A program made the translations under genes and the position numbers. Shown here piece by piece: positions 46,343 to 58,612 of a DNA stretch of 64,000 bases. The notes beneath the pieces were generated by a model. That model ran no database searches and had not been told where the DNA came from. It worked only from the letters and a program-made list of their open reading frames with translations. The stretch is from Saururus chinensis (taxonomy: Eukaryota; Streptophyta; Magnoliopsida; Piperales; Saururaceae), in the NCBI GenBank assembly GCA_035235625.1, contig CP141150.1:31264756-31328755 (forward strand). The letters run 5' to 3'. Every line of letters begins with the position of its first letter. The stretch's first letter is position 1.

Positions 46343-46793
46343 CTTGGCAGGTCATCAAACTCTGTTTCAATGCTGTTGGAACCTGGCCTTGGCCTATTTG
46401 CAACAGGCAGTGCAGCAGATGGATGTCTTTCAACATTGTCACTATTAGAGTGGACTAAATTCAGGATAGTTGAGCCTTTAATCCCTGTTCTAGAACCTTC
46501 ATCTGCAGCAGGCTGGGAGATAAGTGTGATACCAGTAGAGTCCTTATGCGTGGTAGAAGATTGCTTGTCCTTGTATGGCGTAAACTAACCAAAGCGTGCT
46601 GGATGTGAGCCACATGGCCCACACTAATAGGTAAAAAACGGTCCCAGTTTGACATTGCAGTATCAGGTCTAGAACTAGCCGGTTGCTGAAGTATAAGAAC
46701 AGTAGAAGTTGGTCTTGGTTCTTGCATTCCAATAAATGATCCATCAATATGTTTCCTCTTTGCTCGTTCACTTCCACCTTCACTATGGAGCAT
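46343..46793 (-). pseudogene. Unidentified captured exon
   Basis: The minus strand shows a splice acceptor (gtgtgcag) before MLHSEGGSERAKRKHIDGSF and a donor (CCAAG|GTAATC) after SIETEFDDLPR. One frame interruption lies near 46580, so the second part reads DSTGITLISQPAADEGSRTG and further. The Ser/Thr/Pro-rich composition suggests a disordered tail. It lies 150 bp downstream of the ALKBH-like exon in the same orientation and may belong to the same gene. I do not recognise it. Confidence 0.4.
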
Positions 46794-46941
46794 CTGCACA
46801 CCAAAAAGAATGGATTAAAGAATCTATAAAATATACCGATGACCACAACAGTAGCGACGATAATTACATAGATAACACCAAAGCATCACTGATTATCAAG
46901 AGCATCAGGACCCATCTGAAGAACCCAAGATAAACACATAC

Positions 46942-47096
46942 CCGGCTGAAAGTGAAAGCTTAAGTGAACCCCTATAATCCGCAGGGCGAACCAGTCCAAT
47001 AACTTTGCCAAACACCATGTCGCATTCTGTGAGGCACAGAATGTAAATTGGCCTCCCATACCAAAGTGGATACATAAAAGGGTGTGAATGATCCTC
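46942..47096 (-). pseudogene. Exon resembling ALKBH9/10-type 2-oxoglutarate oxygenase
   Basis: Between an acceptor (atgtag|GAG) and a donor (GCCGG|GTATGTG) the minus strand reads in one frame GRPIYILCLTECDMVFGKVI and then DYRGSLKLSLSAG. The 'ECD..FG' followed by 'G....L.L..G' pattern resembles the double-stranded beta-helix core of plant ALKBH9/10-like RNA demethylases (2OG-Fe(II) oxygenases). The iron-binding His/Asp motif and the following arginine would be on other exons, which are not seen. The family call is from memory of motifs, so it is tentative. Confidence 0.45.
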
Positions 47097-47899
47097 CTAC
47101 ATAAAAGAGATAATAAAGTAATAATCACAGAGAAGCATGTTGCATGATTTTCCAAAACAAAAAGGCTGACTATCAAAAGTGCTGCTTGGCTCATTATAGA
47201 AATCAACAATATAGGACTCTGATTTGTCTGAAACAATATGCAAAAATTCTCTCATATTTGAAAATTTTAGTACACATCTATTTTCTCTCTTTATTCTCAC
47301 ATATTCCATGTCATCTATGACCACCAAAATGATGCTATCAGACCAAAATACAAATAAATATTGCAACTGCAAATTACCAGGAGTATATAAATATGATCAT
47401 CAAAAAGAAAAAAAAACAGTAATAATATCTGCAAATAATAGAATGCATAGAAATTTGAATGAATGAGGATAACGGAAGACAATTTGTAGGGATGATATCA
47501 AATAGACTTATAACAATGTTTCTGAGAACATTGGTTCACATATTTAAGCAAGTCTCCAATATCTGACATGTGAAAATAATGGTGAGGGGCATTCCAGTTA
47601 AAATCCATATTCAATCCAGTGAATCTCATATTTCCTACACGGTTAAAATCAAGTTATTGGAATTACATAAAACTAATGCATTCAAATTGAGTTTTTCTGC
47701 CCACATGAGAATGAAACCACTTGTGACTAATGCTCAACAATAACGCCATTGTGATTGAAAAACAAATTCCACAGTCAGTACTGAACAGAATTGCTGAACA
47801 GGAATGATTTTCTTGTAATGCACCACTCTCTGTTTTTATAGCTCATTATCACTTTGGAACTTCTCAGGGGTAATTCCAGCTATGTGCAAATCATCTTAC
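47097..47899. other. Spacer, nothing recognised
   Basis: AT-rich and intron-like. No coding patch that I can support. Confidence 0.3.
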
Positions 47900-47999
47900 C
47901 ATCAAAAGAGCTTGGCAAATAGCAATGACGATAACTCCTTGGCTTCCAGCTATGTGCAGCCCTGGGATGCCAAGGTAGTCAAGAGTGCCACCCTGATTC
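47900..47999 (-). pseudogene. Single exon resembling a light-harvesting chlorophyll a/b-binding protein
   Basis: A 100-base minus-strand exon has a clear polypyrimidine acceptor (ttttctttag|G) and donor (ATG|GTAAGA). It reads [18 protein letters not shown] and then [12 protein letters not shown]. The 'LDYLG.P.L.(H)' entry followed by a membrane helix ending 'CQ..LM' resembles the middle helix of Lhc proteins, perhaps the Lhcb7 type. Flanking exons were not found. Tentative. Confidence 0.4.
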
Positions 48000-48000
48000 C

Positions 48001-48148
48001 TAAAGAAAATTACTCCAATCAGGTGCACCTTAACTTTGAACAAACAAACCAAGAATCAAAATGCAACCAACGCAACTCCATCTCACTCAGCCACTCCGAT
48101 CTTTCTCTGGCCACCTCTCCCTCTCCGCTCCGCCACTCCATCTCGCTC
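48001..48148 (+). mobile_element. CACTA-derived fragment, left part
   Basis: From about 48095 (ctccgatctttctctggcca) it matches 31498-31552 of the CACTA element at 28295-32592. It continues after Copia-2 at 52902. Confidence 0.6.
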
Positions 48149-48620
48149 TTTAGAATTTTGTAATGGCACAATCCAAAATAAAGCAGAAAAATAATGCAAG
48201 TAAATAAATAGAGCAAGACACAAAAATTTACGTGGTTTGGCAAGGTGCTTACGTCCACGACCGGATAGAGCCTTTCCACTATTACTTGAGAAATATCTGG
48301 ATGAATTACAAGTCTCTCAAACAGCCCCTTGAGAGAAACCCCTTGTACACCCAATCTCTCACACCTCTCTCGCAAGAAATAAAATCAAGAGAAGAAAACT
48401 CTCTTTGCTGCCCAAAACCAAGAGGAAGAAGGGAAGTTCTCTCAGCCTCACAGCCCACGTAGAAGAGAAGGAAAAAATCTTCTCCAATCACGTCCGTGTT
48501 TAACAAAATAGGGAGAGATAAGTATATGAAAATCTTGTTTTCGGTTCACCTTTATCAAGTCCGTAACGGACTGGAGTCCAACCCGTGCTGGACTTTTCAA
48601 ACATAAGTCACATAATAACA
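48149..48620 (-). repeat. Copia-2 3' LTR
   Basis: 472 bp, pairs with 52430-52901. Confidence 0.9.
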
Positions 48621-51600
48621 ATCTCCACCTTGACTTGAGTTTGACAAGTCACCTAGGAGAATCATGCACACCTGCCTATGTCCCTGCGTCCTCCACCTTG
48701 AACACAACTCCTTCCACACCCCAACTGGGTGCAATATGATCCTCAAAATCCAGTGAGATTAAGTAAGCTCAAGCAGTGCTTGAACTTTTATGTGGTCACT
48801 GGCTTTGTTAACATATCTGCACAATTGTCTTTTGTGTCTACCTTCTGAAGATTGATCTCCCCATCTGACACATATTCCCTTATCTTATGATATTTCACTG
48901 CAATGTGCTTTGTGCTGACATGATAAACTTAATTTTTTTGCTAAATGTATAGCACTTTGACTATCACAAAGTACTCTGATATTCTCTTGCTTCAAACCAA
49001 GTTCATTGACCAAGCCCTTTAACCGTATAGCCTCTTTAGCTGCTTCTACAACTGCCATGTATTCAGCCTCTGTTGTTGATAAAGCAATCACTGCCTAGAG
49101 AATAGACCTCCAACTGACTGCACCACCTGCAAAAGTGAACACATTTCATGTGGTAGACTTATGTTTATCAAGATCACCTGTAAAGTCTGCATCCACATAT
49201 CCAGCTATATGTGCCAATGTTCCATCATTCTCAAACAAAATGCCAACATTCTTTGTCCCATTCAGATATCTCAGAATCCACTTTACAGCATCCCAATGTT
49301 TCTTCCCTGAATTAGCCATGTACCTGCTAACAACGCTCACTGCTTAGGCAATATCTAGCCTAGTGCACACCATAACATACATTAGACAACCAACTGCACT
49401 TTAATAAGGTACTAGCTTCATACCTGAAATATCATCCTCTATGGTGGGACATAACTCTGCACTGAACTTGAAATGTGCAACAAGAGGTGTACTAATTGGT
49501 TTTGCATTGTTCATGTTAAACATGTCCAACACCTTCTCTATATACTTCCCTTGAGAGAGCCATAGCTTCCCAAGTCTTATGTTCCTCTGAATCTCCATAC
49601 CAATGATCCTTTTTGCAGCTCCAAGATCCTTCATATCAAACTCATTTCCCAACTTAGATTTCAACAAGTCAATATCTGACATATTCTTAGCAGCAATCAA
49701 TATATCATCAACATATAAGAGCAAATAGATATAAGAACCATTAGGAAGAACATGAAAATAAACACAGTGATCATACTCACAATGAGTGTATCCACTGTTC
49801 AGCATAAAAGAGTCAAACCTCTTATTCCATTGTCTTGGTGATTGCTTTAAACCATATAAAGACTTCTTCAACATGCATACCAAGTCTTCCTTCCCTGGTT
49901 CTTCAAAACCCTCTGGCTGCTACATGTAAATTTGCTCTTCTAATTTCCCATGAAGAAATGTTGTTTTCACATCAAGTTGTTCAAGTTCTAGATCATAACA
50001 AGCAATCATAGCTAGCAAAATCCGAATAGAAGTATGTTTTACCACCGGAGAGAAAATTTCATTAAAATCCACACCTTCTTCCTTTTACAATGCTATAAGG
50101 CTCCTGATGCTGATCATCACCCACATAAGGATATTGCTCCTTGTCTATACTATCCCCTTGGGCATCTTCATCATCTATTTCCACCTGAACTTCCATTTGT
50201 TGCTGACTTTTCTGTTGCACTATGTCACCATCCTGTTTGCTTAACATTTGAGATTCATCAAATACCACAGCCCTACTAAAGACTACTTTCTTTGCCTCTT
50301 GATCCCAAAGTTTATATCTCTTCACTCATTTCTCATACCCAAGAAAACTACATTTTTTAGATTTAGAATCAAGCTTACTTCTTTGCATGCTCTGAATATG
50401 GACATATGCAGGACACCCAAAAATCCTAAAAGTGGAGTAATCTACAGGATTTTCAGTTCATACCTCCTCAGGCACCTTCAAGTCAATAGTTGTAGATGGT
50501 GACCTATTTATGATGTGAAATGCCATATTAATTGCTTCAGCCCAAAACTCCTTAGAAAGATTTGCATTCAGCCTCATGCTCCTTGCACTTTCCAAGAGTG
50601 TCCTATTCATCCTCTCTGCTACTTCACTTTGTTGTGGGATTCCCGGATTAGTGAAGTGGTGTGTAATTCCTTCATTCTTATAGTAATCAACAAATTCTTT
50701 TGATTTGTATTCAGCCCCATTGTCTAACCTGAGACATTTTAACTGTTTTCCTGTCTGCTTTTCAACATGGGTCTTCCACTGCTTGAACTTCATGAACACC
50801 TTTGATTTCTGTTTCATAAAAAATACCCACACCTTCCTTGAGTAGTCATCAATAAAAGTCACAAAGTATTCAGCCTTACCTTTTAATGGAGTTGAAGCTG
50901 AACCCCAAATATCTGTGTGGACATACTCCAACATATCCTTGCTTGTATGTTTCCCTGTGTGAAATCTCACCCTGCACTGTTTTCCATACAAACAATATTT
51001 ACAGAAACCTAATTTGCAGCTTTTGACACCTTTCAACAATTTTCTTTTATGAAGTTCTTGCATACCCATTTCGCTCATATGCCCTAACCTCATATGCCAT
51101 AAGAATGTGTCATCACCACAGTCTTCCATAGGAATAGTCACAGCAGCTCCACCTGCAATAGTACTCCCTATCAATTTGTATAGGTTTCCAACCCTTTGAT
51201 CATTCATCACCACTATTGCCCCTTTTGTAACTTTCAACACTCCACCTGTTGCATTAAACTTGCAACCAACTGCATCTAATGCTCCCAAAGAGATCATATT
51301 CTTTTTCAAATCAGGAACATGTCTGACATTAGTAAGTGTTCGAACTATGCTATCAAACATCTTAATTTTCACAGTTCCTACTCCAATGGTCTTACATGTA
51401 GCATTATTCCCCATTAGAACAGATCCACCATTATATGACTCATAAGTATCAAACCAGTCATGATTAGGACACATGTGCCATCAACAACTAGAATCTAAAA
51501 TCCATGAATCATTAAAATAATTCATACCTAAAGTGACAGATAACACATCAACCTTAGAATTATCAGGTCGATCCTCCACCACGCTAGCTTGACCTGAAGA

Positions 51601-52429
51601 AGTCACATTTTCCTTCTTCTTCTCTTGGTCCTCCTTGCGCTTTCGACAATCCCTTTTCATGTACCCTTCTTTCTTGCAAAAATAGCATTCAATCTTTTTC
51701 TTTCCCTTCGACTTGGAATGATACCTATTATCATTAGACTCATTGTTCTTGAATCTTCTTCTTCCCCGATTATTTCCTTGAGCCACAAGACCTTCAGCCT
51801 GCGAATCTTCAAGATTAGGCCTCTTCCTCTTCTCATTAGATAAAAGAGCAGGCATAACTTCATCCAATTCTATCGTCTCTTTCCCATACGACAGTATTGT
51901 TACCATATGTTCATATGAAGGTGGAAGAGATGGTAGAAGTAGTAGTGCCTGGTCTTCATCTTCAACTTTAACACCAATATTGAGTAACTGAGAGGTCAAT
52001 TTGTTGAACGTGTTGAAGTGTTCTAACAAATTTACCCCTTCTGCCATCCTGAGAGCATACAATTGTTGCTTGAGGAATAACTTGTTTATAAAGGATTTTG
52101 TTATATACAAACTGTCCAATTTTGTCCAGAGTTCCGGAGCTAACTCCTCTTCAATAACATTGTATAACACCTCATCAGCAAGACAAAGACGAATAGTGCT
52201 TACCGCCTTCATCTCTAACTCCTCCCAGTCATCTTCACTCATGCTTAATGGTTTCTTTGATTTTCCATACAACGCTTTTAATAAGCCCTGTTGTACTAGC
52301 AGATCCATAACCCTTCTCTGCCACAAATTGAAGTTACTTTTTCCATCAAATTTTTCCACTTTAAATTTGCTAAACCTCTTAGATGTCATTATGAAAAAAT
52401 TGCTTTAAACCAAAGCTCCGATACCACTT

Positions 52430-52901
52430 TGTAGAATTTCGTAATGGCACAATCCAAAATAAAGCAGAAAAATAATGCAAGTAAATAAATAGAGCAAGAC
52501 ACAGAAATTTACGTGGTTCGGCAAGGTGCCTACGTCAACGACCGGAGAGAGCCTTTCCACTATTACTTGAGAAATATCCGGATAAATTACAAGCCTCTCA
52601 AACAGCCCCTTGAGAGAAACCCCTTGTACACCCAATCTCTCACACCTCTCTCGCAAGAAATAAAATCAAGAGAAGAAAACTCTCTTTGCTGCCCAAAACC
52701 AAGAGAAAGAAGGGAAGTTCTCTCAGTCTCACAGCCCACGTAGAAGAGAAGGAAAAAATCTTCTCCAATCACGTCCGTGTGTAACAAAACAGGGAGAGAT
52801 AAGTATATGAAAATCTTGTTTTCGGTTCACCTTTATCAAGTCCATAATGGACTGGAGTCCAACCCGTGCTGGACTTTTCAAACATATGTCACGTAATAAC
52901 A
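52430..52901 (-). repeat. Copia-2 5' LTR
   Basis: 472 bp, from TGTAGAATTTCG to CGTAATAACA in plus-strand reading. Pairs with 48149-48620. Confidence 0.9.
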
Positions 52902-53412
52902 CGCTCAGCCTCGCTTTGCAGATTCGTCCACTTCCACCTCTCGTTGGCGCTTCACTTCCACCGCCATCTATCTTCCTCTGCCTCTGCCTCTTAATTTTGG
53001 TTTCGATGCTACACTTCTCCTCTGCTCCACTTATTTCCTCCTTGTCAGAGCCACCTCTCCACACCTCACCGCACTGTCTTCCATCTCTCGGCCAATGCTG
53101 ACAGCCACCGTTATCTTCAGCTCATTCCTCTGTTTCTACCTCCCAGTATTAGCCGCTATAACAGTCCCCAAATTTCGCCCACCCCTGACCCCTTCCCTTC
53201 CCTCCTCCCCCCCACCCCCACCCCCACCCCGGCCTCGGCCTCCACCCCCTCCTGAGTGCCGGAGGAGGAGGAGACCAGGGGGAGGTGGCGGAAATTTTTT
53301 TAGTTTTAGTTACGCTTTAGTATGTATTACTAATAATCTTTTTTAGCGACGCAAATGAAGAGTTCTATTCTTTTTAAAAAAATAAAGTGCTATTAGAGAC
53401 GGTTATTTAGCG
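52902..53412 (+). mobile_element. CACTA-derived fragment, right part
   Basis: It matches 31548-32210: the CT-biased block (gtccacttccacctctcg, ttcgatgctacacttctcct) and then subterminal motifs (ttttttagcgacgcaaatga, attagagacggtta). It ends abruptly where RLK-D homology begins, at about 53413. No right terminus is present. Confidence 0.65.
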
Positions 53413-54102
53413 TAGCATTATTACTTAAAGAAATATATGAAATACGAGAAGCATTGGTAATAGAAATCGGAATTTGCCCAGTCAACAGATTTGAATGGGC
53501 CAGGATAGTTTGAATATTGCGAAACACTGGAAACCTTCTCACAATAATGTTCGCAGATGTATCAAAATTTTCTATTGAAGAAAGGTTTGAAATTGAATCG
53601 GGAATTGTGCCTGATATTTTATTTCCACTCACCAAAAAAAAGGTTAAGCTCTTTAAACTTCCAAGCTCATTGGGTAGGGTACTAGCAAGGTTGTTTTCTT
53701 TACCAAATGAATTGAGGGACAGGTCGAGATGTTGCAGCTGAACAAGACCACCAATCTCCATGGGGATATTACCTAGAAGCCGGTTATTTGCAAGGTTGAG
53801 GTGCCTAAGGTAGGTGAGGTTTGCAATATGAGGTGATAGAGTACCCTTTAAAAGGAAGCCCAATAAATCTAAGCCTTTGACTCGCTGAAGCCGGTGACCA
53901 CATGAGACACCAATCCAGAGGCAAAAGTGGTGGGAGTGATTCCAAGAGGCCAAGGCTTGTATAGGGTCAAAGACAATCTGATCCTTAAAAGCAAGGAGAG
54001 CAAGGCGAACAGTTTCATTTGTAGTAAGTGGGGTGGAGTACTCATATGACAAGAAGAAGAAATAGCTTGAAAAAGCAAGGGAACAAGCTTCATACCGTCC
54101 AT
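53413..54102 (-). pseudogene. RLK-D: N-terminal LRR remnant
   Basis: It starts at the ATG at 54102 (MDGMKLVPLLFQ) but shifts frame within the signal peptide. It continues as SYEYSTPLTTNET, CLWIGVSCG, LRRs with IPMEIGGLVQLQHLDLSLNS, then lacks several LRRs relative to RLK-C before LPNELGSLKSL, and ends in the LRR SRISYISLSNNA. The rest of the LRRs and the kinase are lost at the CACTA junction near 53412. Closest in pattern to RLK-A over its second half. Confidence 0.85.
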
Positions 54103-54300
54103 GGTTGCCAAATTATTTGATGATGAAATTGCATAAGAACAACAACTTTAAAAAAAGAATAAGATGATACCTATTGGAAGCTATCACCAATGTCTTGATC
54201 ATCTTTAAGCTTGAGTTACGGCCATAACTTGACTCTAAAGACCAAACAAAGATGGCGAATTACAAACAAGTGCAGACTGATCATTGGCTAGCCAATTGGG
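54103..54300 (-). promoter_or_regulatory. RLK-D 5' flank, truncated shared block
   Basis: Nearly identical in layout to the RLK-A flank up to gctagccaattggg, where an LTR fragment begins. The vestigial second signal-peptide start would lie beyond this point and is missing. Confidence 0.6.
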
Positions 54301-54725
54301 ATGTGGCACTGCTAACACCACACACTGTCATTATCGCTGATGCCAGCTATGTTGTCCTTTTCTTAATATTTTAATATATTTCTCATATTATTTTTTTAAA
54401 ATAATATCTTAAATTCAAAACGCGATAAAGTCAGAATCGCACATTCTTAGTACCGATGGACTCGTATCGACGAGCCCTTCGAAATTAGACCACACATGGG
54501 TAGGTTATTTAGCACTTTTCATGTAGGTCCCGTCCATGTGGCATGCTTCCCGAGGCCGTAACTTTCTCTCCTAACCACCGTTTCGTATATTATTTGATTC
54601 GGTACACTCATTACTTTGAGCTCTACCCTTATGCAGGGATTCCATCCCTTAAAACCACATAAGACTTATCTGAAAAATATGCCTAACCACTAAGGTTAGG
54701 CATAATCGGAAAACTGGTCGTTACA
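54301..54725 (-). mobile_element. Truncated LTR related to the solo LTR in RLK-B
   Basis: In minus reading it starts TGTAACGACCAG and shares with 14918-16950 the segments 'tgtggtct' to 'tttcgaagggctcgtcgata' and 'cgagtcca', then 'actaagaa.gtg'. About 425 bp remain, in inverted orientation relative to the solo LTR. Confidence 0.6.
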
Positions 54726-54787
54726 ATTTCATCTGAACCCAAAATGCCTCTTAATACAAAACCATAACTTCAAACCCCAATTAAATA
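54726..54787 (-). pseudogene. RLK kinase scrap 3 (P-loop region)
   Basis: About 60 bp match the RLK kinase P-loop stretch of RLK-A (around 9706-9770: ttcatctg.acccaaaa, then ccataact, then ccccaattaaat). It is wedged between the LTR fragment and Gypsy-B. Confidence 0.6.
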
Positions 54788-54789
54788 TG

Positions 54790-57560
54790 AACCATAATTT
54801 GTTACTGTTTTTGTCTGGGTGAGATCTGCTTATACTCTTTTTATGCCCCCAAAACAAAACTTTCTCTAGTTAGGGTTCACACTTATGGAGTTTAGCATAA
54901 ACTGATGAGTTTTCAAAGTTTGCAGAACTATCTGTAAAATGTCCTTGATGCTCTTCAAGACAAATAGAGTAGACCAAGATATTCTCACCAAAACAATTCA
55001 AACTCTCTAAACTACACTTGAAAGAAAACTCATCTTATAAAATCCATCAAAGCTGTTGGGGCATTAGTCGAACCGAAAGATATAACTAATTACTCATAAC
55101 ACTTGTACCTTGTTTGAAAAGAAACCCTTAGGATATCTTTATTTTGAATCCTTAGTCAATAATATCCAGATCTTATCACTTTTAGGAAACACCTTGGCCG
55201 ACTATACCTAATTGAAGAGGTCTGTCTTCCTTCTCCTCAAGATCACTAGCACTCCCTAAGAGAAGGCCTCGACGGACAAAATCTTTGCCTAGCAGATCTT
55301 GAAGTTATCCCTTCAATTCTCTAAGTTTTGTTATGCTCACTCTATTTGTGCCCTACAAATAGATGTAAGTACCTAAGAGAAGTTACCTAGGGGAAGTTAC
55401 CATTGAACTTATCTTATTAGTTTACAATTCACCCGGAAAAGACATCGTTATAACCTCATACCACATCTATCTCATCCAAATTTTTCACATTTGCTTTGAC
55501 GAAAATAACTGTAGTAAAGTATGTCAAACACCTTTGACTCATCCACTTTTGAACTTACTGGCGGCTATCAACCTAACCTATCTTGAGTTCCTTGGAACAC
55601 TAAGATCCCTTTTTTCAAAACTACTTTTATGTCATAATAGAAGTTCCTTTCCATTAATCTTCACTAAAAATTTCCTTCTTCATTATGTCAAAGGATGCCA
55701 CATCATTCTATTCGTTGGAACCTTCATTGCTTCAAAATTCATTCTATTTCAGAGGTCCACTTCTTAGGATAGTCTTATCCTGTAAGGCTGGAGAAATCTT
55801 CATGACTTAAGCAACTTGATTTAGGCTTGAACCTTTGTACTTGATTTAGTATCTTCAAGAAATCATTTTCTGCATCTTTAAGCAAAGACGTTTTCCAAAA
55901 GAGTCCTCTAGGGCCACTAATTCATGAAATGATGCTTCAACTAGATTGTGTCTATCCCTTCCACAGTTGGAATCATCCTGGGGGTACTAATCAGTTGTAA
56001 CAACCTTGAATCAATGGTTTGATTTACACACACAAAAATGAGTTCGTCTACTTCTCAAAACAAAGTGTGTGTTTATAACACTCCTCCCATTTTTTTTTCA
56101 AAACCAAAGCACGCAAAATCATTCAAATAATAACACTTATTATTAGAAAAGCCATAAAAATAGTATATTAATTATTGGTGCTTACATGTATAAAAGTGTA
56201 CACATAACGAAGTTTCTGAGTGGCCAATTCAGACTCAACTTTACGTTGCACAACCGCAACCAACCTTAGAGCTATCTACTAACACTCATGTCCCAAACCA
56301 CAGGTGTTTGGTGGTTTCTCCGCTGAAGTTCCACAACCCTTCAAGACATGCAACCTAGTTATTTGCGCTAACCTATCTTGAAGTGTACACGTAACGGCAT
56401 TTATAAGTGGTCACTAGTACTCACATACCATACCGTGAGTATTTTACGATGCCTCAAAAACAACTTTAAAATAAACAAATGCAACAAATCTTGGAGCTAT
56501 CCATTAACACCACATGTCTCATACCATGGGTGTTTGACGGATTTCTCCTTGGTAGTTCCACGACCTTACAAGACATGTCACCCGACAGAACTTTATTTAT
56601 TATCTTACATGCTACACCCCCCTGATTGAGACGAAAATAGGTATAGTCTCACATTATCTCTCACCTCATGTATTTGTGCACATAATTTCCTGGTTGCTTC
56701 AATACCAGCTGTCATGCCCCGGGATTTTCGGAAGCACATATAAATTTTTTAATAAAAATATCATTCTCCGGGCTCTCGATTGGAGCTAGTCACCATAAGC
56801 ATGTTATAAAATAATATTTACCAAGGAATGTACGTATGTGTACAAATACTCAAGCTAAAAAATATTTAAATTTCTTACTGTGATTTAAGTGTGGTTGAAT
56901 ATGTTTGAAATTATCTAAAAAACTCCCAATTAGGCCCTTCTACTCACACCCTAGGCTCTGTCAAGTATTGCAATGTCTTGAGGGTGGTGAGTATTTTAAA
57001 ATGCTCAGTTGGAGAATTTATACTATCAGGCATAAAGTAACATATAGTAGCTTCAAAACATATAACATAAAAAATTTATTCATAAAAACAGGATGTGCCT
57101 CTCACCCAAAACCACCCCACCCCTAGAGTTTCTTCCTACATATCGAAGACTATCCTAGGGTTTGCAAGTTCTCATAAGTTGCTACAAGTGTCCTAGACAC
57201 CTATTCCATCCTATGGACTTTGCTACGGGTACAAAGCAGCGACCTCTTACTCCATGTATCATCACAAAAATACCTCTTGCTTGTGGAGATAAGAGGTCAT
57301 GGGGCGTCAGGATCAAGAGAGTAGATGGTATTTCCATGATACTATCTACACTAGTGTGCGTAGCCTTCTTAGTAGCTCACGCCTTTCATTAGGGGCTAAC
57401 TGAGGTTCCTGCCCTTTGTTAGAGGTTAACCAGGCTACAGTGTGTACCAAGCCTCTTATTCCAAACCGGAGTATGACTTTGCCCTAATCTATTCCATGGA
57501 GCTCTATCGGGGAGCCTAACAATAGCTCTGTACAAACAAAGCAATCCTTTGTTATAGACT
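54790..57560 (-). mobile_element. Gypsy-B: partial Ty3/gypsy copy
   Basis: Homologous to Gypsy-A from about 25504 to 28294, in the same orientation. It holds a decayed reverse transcriptase region, the leader with its internal duplication, a primer site matching initiator tRNA-Met (about 56690-56709) and the 3' portion of a 5' LTR from 56710. Its integrase and 3' LTR are missing. Broken in many places and old. The 5' LTR runs into a CACTA element at 57561, exactly as in Gypsy-A. Confidence 0.7.
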
Positions 57561-58503
57561 CACTACAAAAAAATATACTATTAGCGATGATTTTATTAGC
57601 GACGCAATACAAAGTGTCACAAAAAAATTAACTATTAGTGATGTTTTTTTATAAAGCATTGCTAATAGTACAACTATCAGCGACACTTAATAAAAGCAGT
57701 GTCACTTATAGCACAACTATTAGAGACACTTTATGAAAAATGTCGCTAATAGTTGTACTATTAGCGACGTTTTATAAAATCGTCACCAAAAGTTATATGT
57801 TTTAAATAAAAAAATTTGAACTATTACTAATAGTGATGCTTTCATAAAAGTGTTGCTAATAGTTGTGTTGTTAGCGACGTTTAATAAATGTGTCACAAAT
57901 AAAATAAATTTATTCTTTTTTAAAATTAGGATTATTAGCAATGCTTTATTAAAAACGATGCTAATATTACTACTATTAGCGATGCTTTCAAAAAAGCATC
58001 GCTAATATTTTTTATTTTATTTTATTTAATATTTATTATTTAAATATATAATGGGGTAGAGAGAGAAAAATAGAGTAAGAGAGAGGAGGAGAAGAGAGAA
58101 AGATGAGAGAAGAGTGCAGAGAGAGAAGAGAGAAAGAAAGAAGAGAGGAGAGAGACAATAGAGAGAGAGTGAAGAGAGAGGAAAGAGAGGCCAGAGAGAG
58201 GAAAGAGGGGCTAGAGAGAGTGTGTAAAGAGAGAAGAATTTAATTTTAATTTTTTTATAAATATTATATTAAAAATTAATAAAAAATAAAATAAAAGTTA
58301 TTAGCGACGAAAAGGAATATATGTCACTACTATACTAGGTATTTGCAACGCATAATCTTATGTGTCGCTAATATCTAGTGTATTGGCGACGTTTATAATT
58401 ATGCGTCTCTAGTAACTTTTAATTTATTTCTTTTTTATTATTTTTAAAAAATACTATAAAAATAAAAATCCTAAAAAATTAAAATTAGAGGAGAGAGAGT
58501 TTG
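57561..58503 (+). mobile_element. CACTA element, left part, twin of 28295
   Basis: It begins CACTACAAAAAAATATAC with the same preceding bases (gttatagact) as at 28295, and follows that element through its subterminal array and first GA-rich module. It stops at agagtttgt (58503), where an inverted RLK 3'-UTR scrap begins. Confidence 0.7.
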
Positions 58504-58612
58504 TTTCGAAATAGACAGAGTTATGTGTGCTTTTGAAACTAGATAAATGTTGTTTTTTGAACAGATTATTGTTTTCTTGAAGTGTCGTCTTATATAAGAG
58601 AGAATAGATTAT
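58504..58612 (+). pseudogene. Inverted scrap of the RLK 3' UTR
   Basis: Its reverse complement matches the RLK-C tail (about 34120-34235: acaataatctgttc, acatttatctagtttcaaaa, acataactctgtc). It is the only RLK-derived piece found in the opposite orientation. Confidence 0.7.

Larger units (their letters stand above)
48149..52901 (-). mobile_element. Copia-2: nearly complete Copia retroelement (Tork/Tnt1-like)
   Basis: A 4753-bp minus-strand element with two 472-bp LTRs (48149-48620 and 52430-52901) and the 5-bp target duplication CGCTC (48144-48148 and 52902-52906). The initiator tRNA-Met primer site adjoins the 5' LTR (about 52410-52427, TGGTATCGGAGC) and a purine tract (aaggtggagat) adjoins the 3' LTR. 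Parts in order: gag with a CCHC knuckle (CYFCKKEGYMKRDC; about 52389-51600), protease start, GAG-pre-integrase and integrase (about 51470-50460), reverse transcriptase (about 50000-49400; SLYGLKQSPRQWNKRFDS) and RNase H (about 49340-48885). About five breaks interrupt the frame. LTRs differ at roughly 18-20 of 472 positions by eye (about 4 percent), so it is clearly younger than Copia-1, perhaps one to two million years at usual plant rates. Confidence 0.92.
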
